From the NCBI GenBank assembly GCA_964023205.1, contig OZ026844.1, positions 36,751,326 to 36,815,325 on the forward strand: a DNA stretch of 64,000 bases, given 5' to 3'. Every line of letters starts with the position of its first letter. Within the stretch, counting starts at the first letter, position 1. Made by a program: the position numbers and the translations under genes. The notes under the pieces were generated by a model. The model saw only the letters and a list, made by a program, of their open reading frames with translations. It searched no databases and had not been told where the DNA came from. This document shows, in pieces, positions 1 to 13,215 of the stretch. This DNA comes from Lutraria lutraria (taxonomy: Eukaryota; Mollusca; Bivalvia; Venerida; Mactridae).

Positions 1-339
1 TTTTCAATTTAATAAACATTATAAACATGATAATGTTCTGTTCTGATAATAATTCTGGGTAACTAGTAATTGCCAATTAATTGATGTATGGACAAATTGC
101 TATCTAAACCCAGTGATTGGAATCAGATGGAACATTTAATTGATTAAAATCTTTATTTCCTTGCTTCCTTAATTGAATTTTATATCATTGTTTTGTTCTC
201 ATAAATCAATGCACTTCTTGTATTAATACCACAGAAACAAATTAAACATCCATACATTTTGTCCTATTTTCCTGAATTTAATCCTCATGAAGTGTTCAGA
301 GAAGCTTTTCTTTAAAAAAAATATGTTGGTTGGCGGTTC

Positions 340-513
340 TTTGGTTACTATCCACCCAAATTTTGTCACTTGCTCAGCATGCTTGAATTTTAATGCAGAC
401 CAATTAAAGTACTATGTTTTTCTACATCTGCCTTGAACTATAAGTTCCTGTTTCATGTTGCAGTGTAAGTCTATGTAAGTTCAATTTTCACGAGTACTTT
501 TAGTACTTTGATT
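340..513 (+). mobile_element. Family A short Helentron-like element, copy 1
   Basis: This is a diverged copy. It carries the landmarks TTTTAATGCAGACCAA, TTTTTCTACATCTGCC and CATGTTGCAGTG, followed by the terminal hairpin AGTACT-TTT-AGTACT and TTTGAT. The left hairpin is degraded, so the left boundary is approximate. It is non-coding and one of eleven copies found by eye. Confidence 0.75.
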
Positions 514-1240
514 TTTTGTTTGTTTATGCAATATACTTGTACCCCTGAAAATTGAAAAAAGCATTATAATGTTTGTTGTTATTTGACATATTTTTGGTAG
601 TAAATAAATGCACCCTATCATGATCAGGTGTATTAATTACAAGAAATATGCTAAGTACAACAAAACACATTTATAGAGAGTAAAACTGCTATTACCATAT
701 CAGCTATTGAACTTAATTTTGACAGCATACATTCTCTTTAAGTTCCATTGCATTTCTGCATTTTAGAAAAAAAACTCCTAATGTCTGTCAGAATTGTCAT
801 TTCCTATGAACATAAAGTAAGAAGTTTTGTTCTCTGGAAATTGTTATCAGGGAAGTCTCTCATATTCTGCACATGTAATTTTACTTGTAGGAAGCTTTTT
901 ATTATGTTTTGGTTCCATCTTGTATTCCCATATTGATGATTCAAAGTCTGTTGTTGTGATGTATGGTGTGCATTATAACAACAAACCATAATTTGTTCAG
1001 TATTGCCTGGAAAGCAATATGTCATACATGTGTTTTGTAAATTTTAGTTACATTATTGTAAGTCTGTTTGTGTTTTAGTTTTCTATGATTTTATGTAACA
1101 GCGACAATTGTTTTACTTATTTGCAGCATGCAGTGAACTTGACTAAACCAACAGGGTAGAGTGACACATCAGTTTCAACCTGATCTTTCTCATACGTATT
1201 TGTGTATTTGTTTGTTTATCTGTCCATATTGGTTTTTATT
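514..1240 (+). other. Intron-like unique sequence, no gene seen
   Basis: This stretch is AT-rich with frequent stops in all frames. The open frames at 748-936 (+) and 804-1025 (-) overlap antiparallel to one another and have no recognisable motif, so I treat them as chance. Confidence 0.5.
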
Positions 1241-1445
1241 TTTCATCCTTCTGTTGTTGTTTTTCATTCTTCTGTTGTTGTTTTTCATTCTTCTGGGTTT
1301 TTTTTATTATTCTTTCATTCTGCTGTTGTTATTATTGTTTCATTCTTTTGTTGTTGTTATTATTGTCTCATTATGTTGTTGTTGTTTCATTCTTCTGTTG
1401 TTGCTATTGTTGTTTCATTCTTCTGTTGTTGGTTTATTCTTCTGA
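1241..1445 (+). repeat. TTG-rich minisatellite (TTCATTCTTCTGTTGTTG units)
   Basis: About nine degenerate units of roughly 18-24 bp are built on TTTCATTCTTCTGTTGTTG, with variable (TTG)n and T runs. Every + strand frame stays open across it and gives poly-Leu/Val/Phe strings, which explains the 94- and 84-codon frames here. Neither is a real membrane protein. Confidence 0.85.
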
Positions 1446-2675
1446 TGTTGATATAAAAGCACAGTGTGCTCTAGGTGAGCTCTTGTGATGGCCCTGCGTT
1501 CATTGTGCGCAGTAAAGTGGCGTCCAAATTTTCTATAAATGTTGAAAGTTGTTGTTTATGTTTACACACTTTGTTGTCAAGGATTTACAAACTCTGCTTT
1601 AAGCATTGTTTTAATTTATTTATGTCATGTATTTAACATGACTGTGTACAGTATTTTAAGGCAAAAAGTTGTTCCTTGTGTTGGTGAGTTTTCTGTTGTC
1701 CACAATATAATGTTAATTGTGACAGGTTTTCATAGGACTAAATCTGGATTATTGTGGATGAAACTTACTGGGTCAGAATGGGATCAAACTATCAAAAAAC
1801 TTGTTTACTCTAAGAGGACACATTTCTGGTTTAAAGACATTTTGGTGTTGCTTATATATAAGGTCTTAAGAAAGTGTTAAAATCATCTTGCATTGGCTTA
1901 TAGAACATTTTGATGTTTGGATTGACATGTACATGATTCTTAGAGTACTAGATAGTTCTGTCTTGTTGGTATCCACGCCAGTATAACCTAATTTATTACA
2001 TACCTGATACCATAGTTCCTGTTTATGAACTAACATTCTGTCTATCACTGAGGCAGCCTGACTTTAGAACACAGGATTTTTTTTTGATATCGAAGAAATA
2101 ATGGATTTGTAATAAACTGATAATTTATTATTATAGTGTCTGTGTGTTGTGTGTGCTCAGATGATGTGCCAACGTTAATTTGTTATTTTGTTGATAGTTT
2201 GTCTGTTTAGGGAAATAAAACATCATAAGTTCTTATGTGAGGTTATGTCTGATTGATTCGTCCATTTATTCAGACTGAATTAGTTTCTAACAGACGTTCC
2301 CTATATAACTTACAATATGTGGTATTTACTGTTTTCTTTAATAATAAAAACCCTTCCAGGAATCAATGACCCTCATCCAGAAAATCATGACTCACCATAG
2401 CAACAGCTTGAATTGTCTTTCAAATTGCATGCACCCTGAATGCATCCCAAAAATATGATTTGAAACATTTAAAAATATCTCATTACTTATGGCCATAGGC
2501 CATTTTTAGGAAATATTTGGTAGTTGGAGACTAAGTTGTAACATGATCTTAGAGAATTTGGTAAGTTTTTTGGCTTTTTGTGTGATAGAAAGTGTAACTT
2601 ATCATCTCCTGTCTTTACTTTCAGTAATTCCTGTTTCACTTCTGTTAACTTTGCTGCTCTGTGTTTGTTTCATTG
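1446..2675 (+). other. Intron-like unique sequence, no gene seen
   Basis: The longest frame, 1539-1880 (113 codons, +), translates into hydrophobic T-rich sequence with no domain I recognise. It starts about 95 bp after the TTG minisatellite. There is no splice-site pair or polyA context that makes an exon case. Confidence 0.45.
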
Positions 2676-2822
2676 GGTTTTTACGTCCCTTTTCAACAGT
2701 CAAGAGTCATATGAAGGGGACACTTAATTGGTAGCTGGGCTTGAACCCTCGACCCTCTGTCAGTGAGAGGTTACAGTGATTTGAAGTCAGCGACCTTAAC
2801 CACTTGACCATGGAGCGGGTCT
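2676..2822 (-). mobile_element. SINE family S1, internally deleted copy
   Basis: Read on the - strand this has the tRNA-like head of S1 (CTCCATGGTCAAGTGGTTAA as A-box region, GGTTCAAGCCC as B box), then jumps to the S1 tail region (AAAAGGGACGTAAAAACCC). About 100 bp of the body is missing. The flanks share CTCTGTG, a plausible short target-site duplication. The RNA polymerase III boxes are decayed, so activity is unlikely. Confidence 0.8.
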
Positions 2823-3679
2823 GCTTCTCTGTGATTCCTGTTCATGTCTGCAGGATGAGAGTTATCTGTTGAAGAGTTGTGGAACTTCTTGTATTAAGAG
2901 TTATGGTCCTTTACATGCTGTGTCTGTCTATTACACCTACCAGTCTGCAACTACATGTAGTTGATTTGTTTGTTTATTCTCAGTCTGAGTGAATGTTTAT
3001 AAACAAAGATTGATTTGGAAGATTGGAAAATATCAGACTGGTAATCAGATTTAGAGGATTGGAAAAAGTAGACTGGATCTATCATGATTCCATGGATGAA
3101 TACAAAGGTTTTACTCCTGTTGCTATGAGAAGAGCTTGGTTGGGACCCTTTGATGTAGTGGAGGACCGTGCTTATTGCAGTTAAATTTCATTGGATGATA
3201 GCTTGTGTTTCAGGAATAAGGACGGTCAAGGTCACTGCACCCATAAAGGGGAAACTGTTTCTTTAAAGTTACTACTGGATAATATAGCATGTTGCTTAAA
3301 CTCACGTAAAAGATGAAATCTATTCTTGATTTGGTTCACACACAGTTGTCATGCATACACGGTCAGGCAGCTCTTGTGTTCTGTAGAAATATCAGTTTGT
3401 CCTGTAAATGAAATATGCGACACCAATGGTTGACAAATTATATGTGTGTTTATATTTATGTTTAGAAGTATGTATAATTACGGTGTAATGAATCCATTAT
3501 GAAGTACATCATAATCATTCTCCTGTTATTAAGTAAAATGGTCAATTCACATCAGTTGCCAAATGGTCTGCTATACAATGTTAACTATTTACTTGATTTA
3601 ATATTCTACAGTTTAACATATAACTTTGTATTATATAATTATCAAGGGTAATAATCTAGTCCTTGATAAATCGGCAGAT

Positions 3680-3722
3680 ATTTATGGTATGTATGTATTT
3701 ATTTATTTATGTATGTATGCAG
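3680..3722 (+). repeat. (ATGT/ATTT)n microsatellite
   Basis: This is a short tetranucleotide tract of mixed TATG and TTTA units. It is flanked by ordinary AT-rich sequence with no gene content between 2823 and the splice-like site at 4033. Confidence 0.7.
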
Positions 3723-4000
3723 TGTTTTGCATATTTATGATAAATTATTATGTAATTCACCAAGGTTGATTGAAATCTGTGCATCTTTATAGTTGTGTGA
3801 GGTATCTTGTTTGATATCTATCTACATGATTTGTTAAGATAACAGAATTCAGTGCACTAGTTTCTGGAGAGTTGTTGCCCTTGACTCTGTTGAAATAATT
3901 AACTAATATTATCTAATCAATATCCATGTGATATATTTAGATTAGATTCAGCTCACCTGAATACTTTGTACTTGTAGGTTAAACAAATTGATGCATGATC

Positions 4001-4042
4001 AATTAATTTTGAATTTCTTTATTTTATTTTCAGGTAAGTTAA
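4001..4042 (+). other. Recursive splice site (ratchet point) candidate 1
   Basis: A T-rich tract of more than 20 nt ends in TTTTCAG at 4033 and runs directly into GTAAGTTAA at 4034, so a strong acceptor and a strong donor abut with no exon between them. A TTAAT branch-point-like motif places its A at about 4006, 27 nt before the AG. In recursive splicing, an upstream exon joins here, regenerates a 5' splice site and is spliced again. The site lies in sequence unrelated to the mapped repeats. Two more copies of this architecture follow at 34151 and 63200. Seen: motif and spacing. Inferred: function. Confidence 0.6.
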
Positions 4043-4770
4043 ATTTGCAGAGATTTGAGAGTTTTGAATGATTGGTTGACGTTTGATGTAAGATAGAAAA
4101 AAACTTCTGTTTGTCAAAATCTTTGTCTAGATGTCTCCTGTAAACTGCTGGTAAGATTTTAACCAAACTTGGTTGATATTGTCACCATCTGTTCCGATAT
4201 TATCTGACGTCAGTATTTTTGTGTGGAATAACTCCTGTCTTGTTTATTTAACACCTATAGATACAGCATACTGATGTAAAGAAACATGTATAAATCAGGG
4301 ACAGTATATGGAGATAACTATTGTATGACTTATTAATTTTCTTCATTGTTTATGTATATAAAGTGAATCGTGATGTGATTTTTTGTGTGTCTAATCTGTG
4401 AATTATTGACTCCATGGTAGAGATAAGAAATCTGAAAAGCTTCATCATTCAGAGATTAGAAATTAATACAAGCCTTACTGCATCATCTTGTGTACTTATG
4501 TATTTTAATTATGTACGTTAAACCTCATAAAAGTTCAGACCCATCAGGATCAACAAAGTTTGCTTATTTCTCTTGGGAAATTTCAAATTTAATGCTACGC
4601 TCTAATTATACAACATAAAACATTTGATTCATACGATTTAGCAGTGATACAATTTCATGACTGTAGCTCATTGGCACTTGTAATATCATAAAATTTACAC
4701 TAATTTTCATAATATATGTCATACACTTTTATACTTAGAATGAAATTCAGATCATTTGAAATGCTGTGTT

Positions 4771-5282
4771 TTGATTGGTTAATTCTATCACTTTGCCTTT
4801 AGTTAACCAATCCAATGCTTGACAGTTTTTGTTGCAGTTCTGTACATTCAACTGCAGGTGTAATAATTAGATGAAGAAACAAGTTATCATCTTTAATGAT
4901 GTAAATGAAGTCCTGTGATTGGTCAACTCTTATCTATGTGCTCTGTGCTAACCAATGAGATGCTTTAATTTTTAGACTTGTTTTAAAACTAAGATTTTTA
5001 GTATCTGGCGATATGCTTTATGTGCACCCACACTATGCAGTATAAACAATGTCTTGTATTTGGTTAGTTACATTAATCTTATGATAATATACTAAGGTGC
5101 TTATTGCTAACCAATCAAGATATTTTTATTCTAAAACTAGAAAACAAACTTTGATATAGAAAACAATTAAGTCACATGTATAATGATAAAAATAGATATC
5201 AACATTATTGCTTGATATAATTATGAAGCTTAGTGATTGGTTGATTATTATCTTTGTCCTTAGTACTAACCAATCAGATGCT
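4771..5282 (+). repeat. Four-unit degenerate array of paired inverted CCAAT motifs
   Basis: Each unit has GATTGGT(T/C)(A/G) on the left and (T)AACCAAT on the right, separated by 20-40 nt. Units begin near 4773, 4917, 5057 and 5233 (steps of about 144, 140 and 176 bp). Unit 1 is a perfect 10-bp inverted repeat (GATTGGTTAA at 4773-4782, TTAACCAATC at 4803-4812). Between the arms, units share ATC..TT..CTTAGT-like sequence. The array may be tandem MITE remnants or a cluster of NF-Y-type CCAAT sites. Confidence 0.7.
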
Positions 5283-6057
5283 GTTTTACATGATAAATGA
5301 ATCTGATAGCCATGGCAAGATGGAGACTACCTGATCCCCCACACTCTCCATTTTTCTATCTATATGTTCATGTTTACTTGTTTGTGCATCTTATCTCTAT
5401 AAAAGTGATATTTGGTAACATGATTCACTACGTACACAATCATTGCCCCATGTGATGTTGATATCTACTTCATAAAGTAAACCAATTCAGACTGATAGTA
5501 TGCAAAGCTATGATGGAATGTCTGGTTGAAATTAATACAAATTAATTTATATTTTATGCAGTGTGTTTAGTCAGTTTGTATTCAGCTTTATTTAGAATGC
5601 AGTTGTCTGTTATCTATGTCCAATATGCACTGTGCCAGATTACATAAAAAGCAGACTTAATTCTTTCAGTTACATTTACTAAGGGCAGGTATTAAACTTC
5701 ACTTGTAGAGATATGAGTCATGTGTTGTATACAAGACGGCTTTATGTAATTGTAAATATGTGACCAAATGTAGTCTGAAATATTTATTATGTGTTGTAGT
5801 AAATTTGTAGATTAAGATATGATTAATAATGTTAAGCTTTAGTTTATAACACTGTAAATGTTGACAACTTGGCAATGTGGTAACATTACATGTAATTAAA
5901 GTCAATGTTTTAGGATTATTATAGAAATTAATAATACTTAAAAACAGATTTAATCAGGGGTGTTATGTTACACATAAAAACCTGCGTCTATGTTTCTCAC
6001 TAAAAACTAAAACTGAAAGAATTATAGTAAATTTTTATATAATTTACATGTTAAAAG

Positions 6058-6105
6058 TACAGTAAAACCTCCATAATAAGACCAACTTTGGTCAATGTGT
6101 ACACT
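6058..6105 (+). mobile_element. Possible TA-flanked MITE end fragment
   Basis: The sequence TACAGTAAAACCTCCATAAT resembles the terminal inverted repeat of the CAGTCAAACCTG MITEs at 38584 and 54616. A matching opposite end was not found nearby, so this is at best a solo end. Confidence 0.35.
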
Positions 6106-7070
6106 ACAGTAGTGCTACGCACTGACCTGTGTTCTATTGCTCAGGGCATTATGGGTATTTGGAAGAACTACTTTCAAAACAAGCAAAGCCAATCTATACA
6201 TAGTGTGACATCACCGTTATTTACAAAAGCACATGAATAGAAATGGTACAACATACTTATTTTACATAATTAAACATACTTTGATAATAATATACAATCA
6301 ATATGGTTGTTTTGAGATTTTTAATCTATATTTTAGCGTATGTATAATTAGCCAAATACGGCTAGTAATCAGTTCCAAGTATAGAGTTAAGACAAACGTA
6401 GTGACGTCACGCTATGTATAGAATTCTAGTATTCAGATGGTCTCATGATCAAGTTGAACAAAATAGGGAAATTTTGACAATACATGGTATGTCTGAAATC
6501 AAATGGTCACTAGACAAGCTGGTATAAACTATAAATGACCTTGTTTTAATATTGTAATTGAAATTGATATCACTGATCCAGGTTGGAATCCCAGTTATGG
6601 TAGGTCATACCCTTCTATGAAAATTTGATATAATAATGTTGATGTCCGTCCATACATGGAGGAGATGGCAGCTCCTTGTGAATGTTTAAGTTAGTACTGG
6701 TTAGTTAATTGTGTTAGAATACAGTACAGGAAAACTGGTTTAGGGATCTGTCAGCTCATATAACTGAAATGTTTCTGAAAAAGACGTTAAACTCATTGAA
6801 ACTGAAGTAAATTAAAAGAATGTATTCTATCATGAAATCATTACATTATTTGTTGACAACATTTGCAAGGGGAGATCTGTGTGCCTTGCATTATTTAAAT
6901 ATTTCCTTAAACAATGCAAAAAAAACATGTCTAAAAAAAGTTTGCCTGAAGGATAAGAGAATTTGCACTTTAAAAGAGGTTGTTTAATATAATCTTAACT
7001 ATATATCTTATAATAAAACCACTGTCAACATGGGAGATAATCACTAATTGCCTACCTTAAAATGTATGTA

Positions 7071-7126
7071 AAGGGAAGCAAATCTATCATGTATTTGTAA
7101 TTTTATATAATTTGAGTTGCCTCCCT
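7071..7126. repeat. AAGGGAGGCAA inverted-repeat hairpin
   Basis: AAGGGAAGCAAA at 7071 is mirrored by GTTGCCTCCCTT ending at 7126, with about 30 nt of AT-rich loop. It is the same structure as at 33960-34020 and 62052-62104, so a short palindromic family is likely. Confidence 0.65.
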
Positions 7127-7129
7127 TGG

Positions 7130-8645
7130 TTTAGGTTTTTTAATGACAAAATGAAATAAAGACACACAAAATGTTTTTACCAGACATAAAAGTCTTATGA
7201 TTGTTGAAGAGTAATAAGTTTAATGGAGAACAAAAAAGGTGACAAATAATTTACATTAAGTATAATTAGAAAAGAAATGTTTAGCGTTGAAACTTTTGTA
7301 CAATTGAATGCCTCGCGGGGCCCAGCCTCTATATCCTGGTGAGATTGATAGATTCATGCATTATTACATGAGACAGTAAGATGAGCCATTTCTTATTTCA
7401 TGCCTTTGAAGTGTGATGATTAATTCTGAGATAGTATGCACAGTCTAAGTGAACGTACCCCCAGCTATACCCTCCTCATCTGATTACCTGGGATTTGTGG
7501 TGAAATTATTACAAGCTTCAAATTGATTACATTTTATGTAAGTTTGGGAGCTGGATAAGAAATTGGTTTTGATAGTTGTCTCTGAAGTTAGCACATAATT
7601 GTAATTATTCACACAGTATAAATCTCTAGTTCTCATTTTGATGAAAAATGCAATTTCTATTTCACTTTGTTATGTACTTTTGTAAGTAGATTTCTGTAAG
7701 ATAACTGTGTGGTTTATATATCTATGGTAGGATTAAAATATTTCTTATGATGCTTGTAGTAAAGCTATCAGAAATACAGTATACAATTATGTGTAGTTTT
7801 AAATAGGTTACAGTACATAAGTCTCATAACCGGCACGTCTGATTGGCTAGTTCTTAAGACACATTTCTAATATTGACCCATGACGTGGCTGTATTCTAAG
7901 ACTACTGACCGAAACTATGTCTCTTATATATTCTTCTAATGAGATTTAATTGTCAATGAAAAAGAGTTGTATTGTGTACAGTAAAGCAATTGATATAAAG
8001 AAATATCATAATTTGATTAATGTTTGTGTTTCAACATAATACAAAATTAATGGCTATCAATTAATGCTTCTAATTGATCAATAAGAAAATATAGCTGCAT
8101 CATATGGGTGTGTCAGTTTTTGACACAGGAATGCTAATGATCGTTTATCCCTCATAGAGCTATGTATCAATTTGCATTAAGGTGGATCTTTTAGACTCAA
8201 TGTCTCAAATTATGTAGTATTGACTTACACCCGGGAGGGAAGTTCATTCTACAAACATTGTGTCAAGAGTTTTAATGTATGGTTGAGGCTTTGGTGACAG
8301 TAAGGTTGAGGTTTTTGTACAAATTATGTGGCTTTCTCTTTGTGATTTTGGTTTCAGTATGTGGTGATGGGTGGGGTAAAATGTTATAATGTATAGGTTA
8401 ATGAGTAGTTATGCTCACCAGTCTGTAGTGTTTAGTCAGGGTGTCTGTGTGGGAAAGTGCTAGTAAACATGATATATTTGGTGTCATAGTTTTCTAAAAG
8501 TTGATTTGATTATCTCCAGGGTTCCATATGTTATTATATAAACATGCATAGTACACAAGCTAGTCTGCTGTAGTATCTACATCATTGTCATTATCTTCTC
8601 CTTCATTTACCTGATCTTGGTAAAACTAAAACTATAATTATAATT
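7130..8645 (+). other. Intron-like unique sequence, no gene seen
   Basis: No open frame reaches 60 codons here. I saw only a small hairpin near 8110 (GTGTCA around GTTTT, then TGACAC) and no repeat shared with the rest of the window. Confidence 0.5.
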
Positions 8646-8742
8646 TATCAGCCATGCAATTGTTAAACTAGTTCCAGTTTCCATGTTGCATAGCAAGTCA
8701 ATGTAAGTTCAGTTTCCATGAGTACTTTCAGTACTTTGATTT
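8646..8742 (+). mobile_element. Family A element, copy 2 (5' truncated)
   Basis: Only the right half is present: GCCATGCAATTGTTAAACTAG, TCCATGTTGCA and AGTTCAGTTTCC, then the hairpin AGTACT-TTC-AGTACT and TTTGAT. The right end matches the consensus perfectly. The left half, including the left hairpin, is absent. Confidence 0.85.
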
Positions 8743-10560
8743 CTAATTGTAATTTTACATAGATGTATGTGCATCAGAATATGTTGTCAAGAAAAGGAAG
8801 ATTCAGTTTTGTTTGATCACAATGAAACATCTTTTTGTAAGCATTAACTATTGCCAAAAACTGTAATAGAGTCAACAAGTTCTTAAAACAATGAATTTAG
8901 ATTTTAATTGTATTAATGTATTAATAGATTTATCTGTTTGTGATATATTGTGTCTTTATCATCTTCCTCACTATTGTAATTTTATCTTAAACCAGAAAAT
9001 AGTGTCAAGTTAAATTCAAATCTCATATTTAAGTATTTAGGCATAATTTCCTGTTTTGACAGATTTATTGTTTGAATTACAAGCTATCCTTCAATAAACT
9101 GTATTTTTATAGTTCATCCAATCAGTGGCCTTCAGACTTTGAAGATGTGCTACTTTAGTGTCTTTCTTGGTAATAAAATCATTTAATTGGATTTAAAGCA
9201 TTTAAAAAGGCTGTGCTTATGTTGATGTTTGGCTTCAGTGTGCCTTAATTGTCTCTTTTAGCAGTTTAATGTATTATGCTTTGATGTTGACAGTATTTAC
9301 ACAACCCTGATGAAAACATCTTTATTATTGAAAATAAACACTAGGCCATGTATTTCAGTAATTTCTGTAAAGCTGGATTTTGTATCAGTCATGATACATT
9401 ATATGTGTATGTTGTTTATACCATTAGGATATACACTAAACATTGAAGATATCAATAGCATTGGCCTTAAATAGGGTCTTCCGTGTCCCCTAGGATTTCA
9501 AGGTGTTTCTCAAGTGGCTTTTCTGAATGGTTCATAAAGTTTACAAGTGTCATTCATTTGTAATAAAGTCAATCTGGACAAGAGAGTATTTGTTACAGAT
9601 TAAAGCAATACATTAAAACATCCACTTTATTTTATTGTTACATTTGTCAGGTTAAAGGTTAATTTAGCTACCCTGAGTTTTTAAGCCAATCTGAGTAACT
9701 TTATGGACCGCCTCAGGTAGCAGCTTTTGAAAATTGTTGGGAAAGATATGATTCTTTGTATTCAGTTTATGGATGGTTCCATCAGCAGAGGTTTTCTTTA
9801 TGTTTTGGGGAAGGTGTCCTTAGAGCCCTTTATATGGGGATGAAGTAGTGGATGAAAGTTTCTTATGGGGAAAATTCTCGCCTGAAACCAATTTGGGGAA
9901 AATTGCACAATTTCTAAGAAATTTTCATAGGGGAAGGCGCCCTTTACAGGCTACGTGTAACTACATTATAAAGAAAACCCCTGATCAGTCAGTATATATG
10001 ACCATCTGTCTGTCTGTGTTCACATCTTCTTTTTAATTTTACACTTTTGGTGAATTCTAAATGAAGTGTCACAAAAGGTAGCTTTGAATTGATTTAGTAT
10101 TTTAGAAGTAACTTTTGTCACTGCTGGCTCAGGGTCAATTGTACAATGGGATCAAAGGTCAGAAAGTATTTATAGAGGCAGATGTTTTCTTGTATGGTCC
10201 TGTCCCCCATGTTGTTCAACAATGACTAACTAGCATATATAATACTCAAGTCTTCATTGCCAAAGTTTTTTAACAACTTGGGTGGCCTGCATGTATAATG
10301 TTGCTGTTTGTTTAACATTGTTACTTATGATGCTGATATAACATAAATCATTGATATGAATGTGTCAGATTTTCATGGTGTCTGCTGTATAAGATATATA
10401 TTATGTTGTTCTTGGCCTTGTTAGATATATATTTTGTTGTTAAGTGGTCATGTCAGTCCCTATATGTCGAGACAGCTGAACTTGAAAAGTTAATTATTTC
10501 TCTCTTATCGCAGACACTTATAATAACTATATTTGGTTATAATTGTTGGTGAAAAACTGG
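8743..10560 (+). other. Intron-like sequence; G-rich patch at 9700-9970
   Basis: Most of this stretch is unremarkable. Between 9808 and 9945 a GGGGAAGG(T/C)G(T/C)CCTT motif occurs twice, with GGGGAAAATT twice between them. This may be a decayed repeat of unknown family. The 62-codon frame at 9848 lies inside this patch and is probably chance. Confidence 0.4.
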
Positions 10561-10567
10561 ACATGAC

Positions 10568-10805
10568 TAGTGTTGATGTATTTTTGGCCTCTTACTAGTG
10601 TTCACTAGTCCCTGACACTGCAGCTGTGGATTTGAATCCAACCCTGGAACTAAATTTCACATTATGTGAGGAAGCATAATCTAGTGCCTTACAGACACAA
10701 GGTCATTCAGGCTCTATAACCCATGTTTATACCTGGGATATTCTACTGTCAAAGCTGAAAACATGGCCAAATGACCCTGACTGTTGGTGCAACAGTGGTG
10801 CATGG
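10568..10805 (+). mobile_element. SINE family S2, copy 1
   Basis: The decayed tRNA-like head contains a B-box-like TTTGAATCCAA near 10630. The body is shared with copies at 30919, 44104, 49640 and 63500: TAAATTTCAC..GTGAGGAAGC, a TACC(C/T)(A/G)GG block, AAAGCTGAAA, and CAAATGACCCTGACTGT followed by TGGTGCAACA. It is diverged and non-coding. Confidence 0.75.
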
Positions 10806-13210
10806 TCAAAGAAGAAGATAATATCAGGAAGCACTATGTGTTCTACATCTAACTTCGATAATCAATGGAGGGTCCTTTGTTTTGTAATGATTTTAACTAC
10901 TTAAGCAATCAGAAAATAAAGTTGACTTATTAAAAAGAATATTGTCAATGAAAATTACAGCTGCAATCTCTACAGGAAAATAATTGTAAAAATTATTATT
11001 TTCAAAAGGCTTTGTTGATTTATTCAAGTATTGACTAGGTGATAAATGAAATTATTCAAAGTGGATGAAGCAAGCAATGTATTATAGCTGCTTGTATTAT
11101 TAATGCTGTCACTGATTTCAATTAAAAATTGATTAAAAAATCTAATGTATTGATAAACATCTCCAGACTTGTTTTTCAAACTGACATAATTAAAGGGATG
11201 TAATTTCAAATAACTTCCCTTTTTATCCATCAGCTGATATTTTCATCCATTATGTTTCTGTTGTTTAGTTAACATAGGCAGACAGTTTTTTCATTGATTA
11301 TATTTTGATATTGGCTTAAAATACTCTAGACAAACAAGAACTCCAGACTAGTTGATAGATTCCAACTACCTGTTCTTGTACAAAAAATCTTCTTATACCT
11401 TGTACGAACCTTTTTTCTATCTGAAACACAAACAACTCCAAAATGTCCTTATAATAAAAAACAAGACATTAATTCTGTATTGAAATAGAAATTCTAGGCC
11501 ATTCAAGTTACAGTCAAGATCCGTATCTTTCAATTTTCATTTCACTGCGTTCTATATGTTTTTGTTCAAATATGTAGGCTGTTTAATTAATTTTCATGGT
11601 TCTCTAAATCAAAATATTGCCTCAAGTTACTATAAGTGTTTACCAATGTTATTAATCTGTATTGCTAAATAAATAAAGTGAAATTGAAACGTGAAGAAAG
11701 CTCGTTCTGTGGCTGGTCGACCCGATAATTGTTTAAACATGATATTATGTACACGCTTTTGTTGTAATTGTTTTTGTGGAGTTCTTTTCTCCTTTTTTGT
11801 TGAAAAAAAAGTGTATTATTACGCTGCAAGGCAGTATGGTGTCCACAAGTAAACAAAAGGTTTTGTAACATATGGCTGTCACGTTTTGGCTAGGCTTCAT
11901 TTCATGAGAAAATTGTTTTATTTAAAAGCCTGTTTGTTAGTTAATGTAAAGTTTACATAGTAAATATTTGTCGTTTTTACTTTTGGCGGGCGTATTATTG
12001 GTTATATAGTAATTGTGACATTTTTCCATTCCGTTTCAAAAGAAATTGTAAATAGATAAACACACACCATATCAAACATACAATCAACATATTCAAACTG
12101 TTTTGTATTGGTTTTGTAAACCTTCCATATTTCGTGTGAAAAAAAAACATGCAAATTCTGATTTCGAATGTGAAAATTGATATTTTAATACTTAGTATAT
12201 TTGATAAAAATGCAACACTGACTCACTCTTTGTATCAACAGAAAATACATTTTTAATAATATGTCAATGAAAAAATACAACACATACATGTATATATATG
12301 TCATGCTGTTAAATTATTTGCCAATTAATCCATAGAATGTTATTACTAAATTTAATATATTAATGAAAACTGAACAAAATCATATAATTACATCTGTTAT
12401 CTATTACTATAAGTTAGGGCTTAAATCAGAGCTATATATAATTATGGAGATTTCTAAATGCATTTGGTGTATAATACATGTATTATATAGTCTATTGTAT
12501 GGATACTATACATGTAGTTATGACATATATCATGATGTAGTTTTAATGGTTAACTTACTATGAATATCCCAGACCGCTGTCATATAAAACGTAAAATGTC
12601 TCGTCTACATTAATGTCTTCATTAACATAATTTATCAGTTTAGGGTTTTATCTTGCTTGTCATTAATTTTGTCATTTTAACTTAATGTAAGTAATGCATT
12701 CAATTACTGTACTACAACATCATACATATTACTAACCATGGTATATTTTTATTATTTTTCAAAGGGGGTGTCTGTCTGATTGAAAATTAATTGATATAAG
12801 TCATTAACAGCTTACATTAATTGTGGATAATCATATAATGGACTATCAGTTTGCAAAAAGCTAGCACAAGTAGTAATAGTGTTTCTTGATTCCTAATTTA
12901 TCCTATTCAAGCTCTGAAACTCTTAATAATCATTTACTGCAATATACACATGGCCATCTTGCAGAATCCAGTACTTGAGGCTTATAGTGTTAAACACTGA
13001 ACCTACTTGACATTATACTGCTCTGTAAGTGGCTCTCTAGTGTTTATTGGTCCTGGACTTCAGATGCTGTGAAATCACACACCAGTAAAACATCAAATGG
13101 TATCATCAGCATCCAAGAAGTTTACTACTGTTTGTGTTTAATTATTGACCATACAGTTAATAGACTTGTTTGTAGAAGGAAAGATTGCTGTTTTAACTGA
13201 GCTTTGTATG
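10806..13210 (+). other. Intron-like sequence, no gene seen; small palindrome at 12470
   Basis: Open frames at 11024-11230 (-), 11665-11871 (-) and 12363-12563 (+) show no domain. TATAATACATGTATTATA (12470-12487) is a perfect 18-bp palindrome in AT-rich DNA. Confidence 0.45.
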
Positions 13211-13215
13211 ATTAT

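Noticed and set aside
1161..1456. 94- and 84-codon hydrophobic frames that look like membrane proteins.
   Set aside because: They are translations of the TTG-rich minisatellite in different frames.
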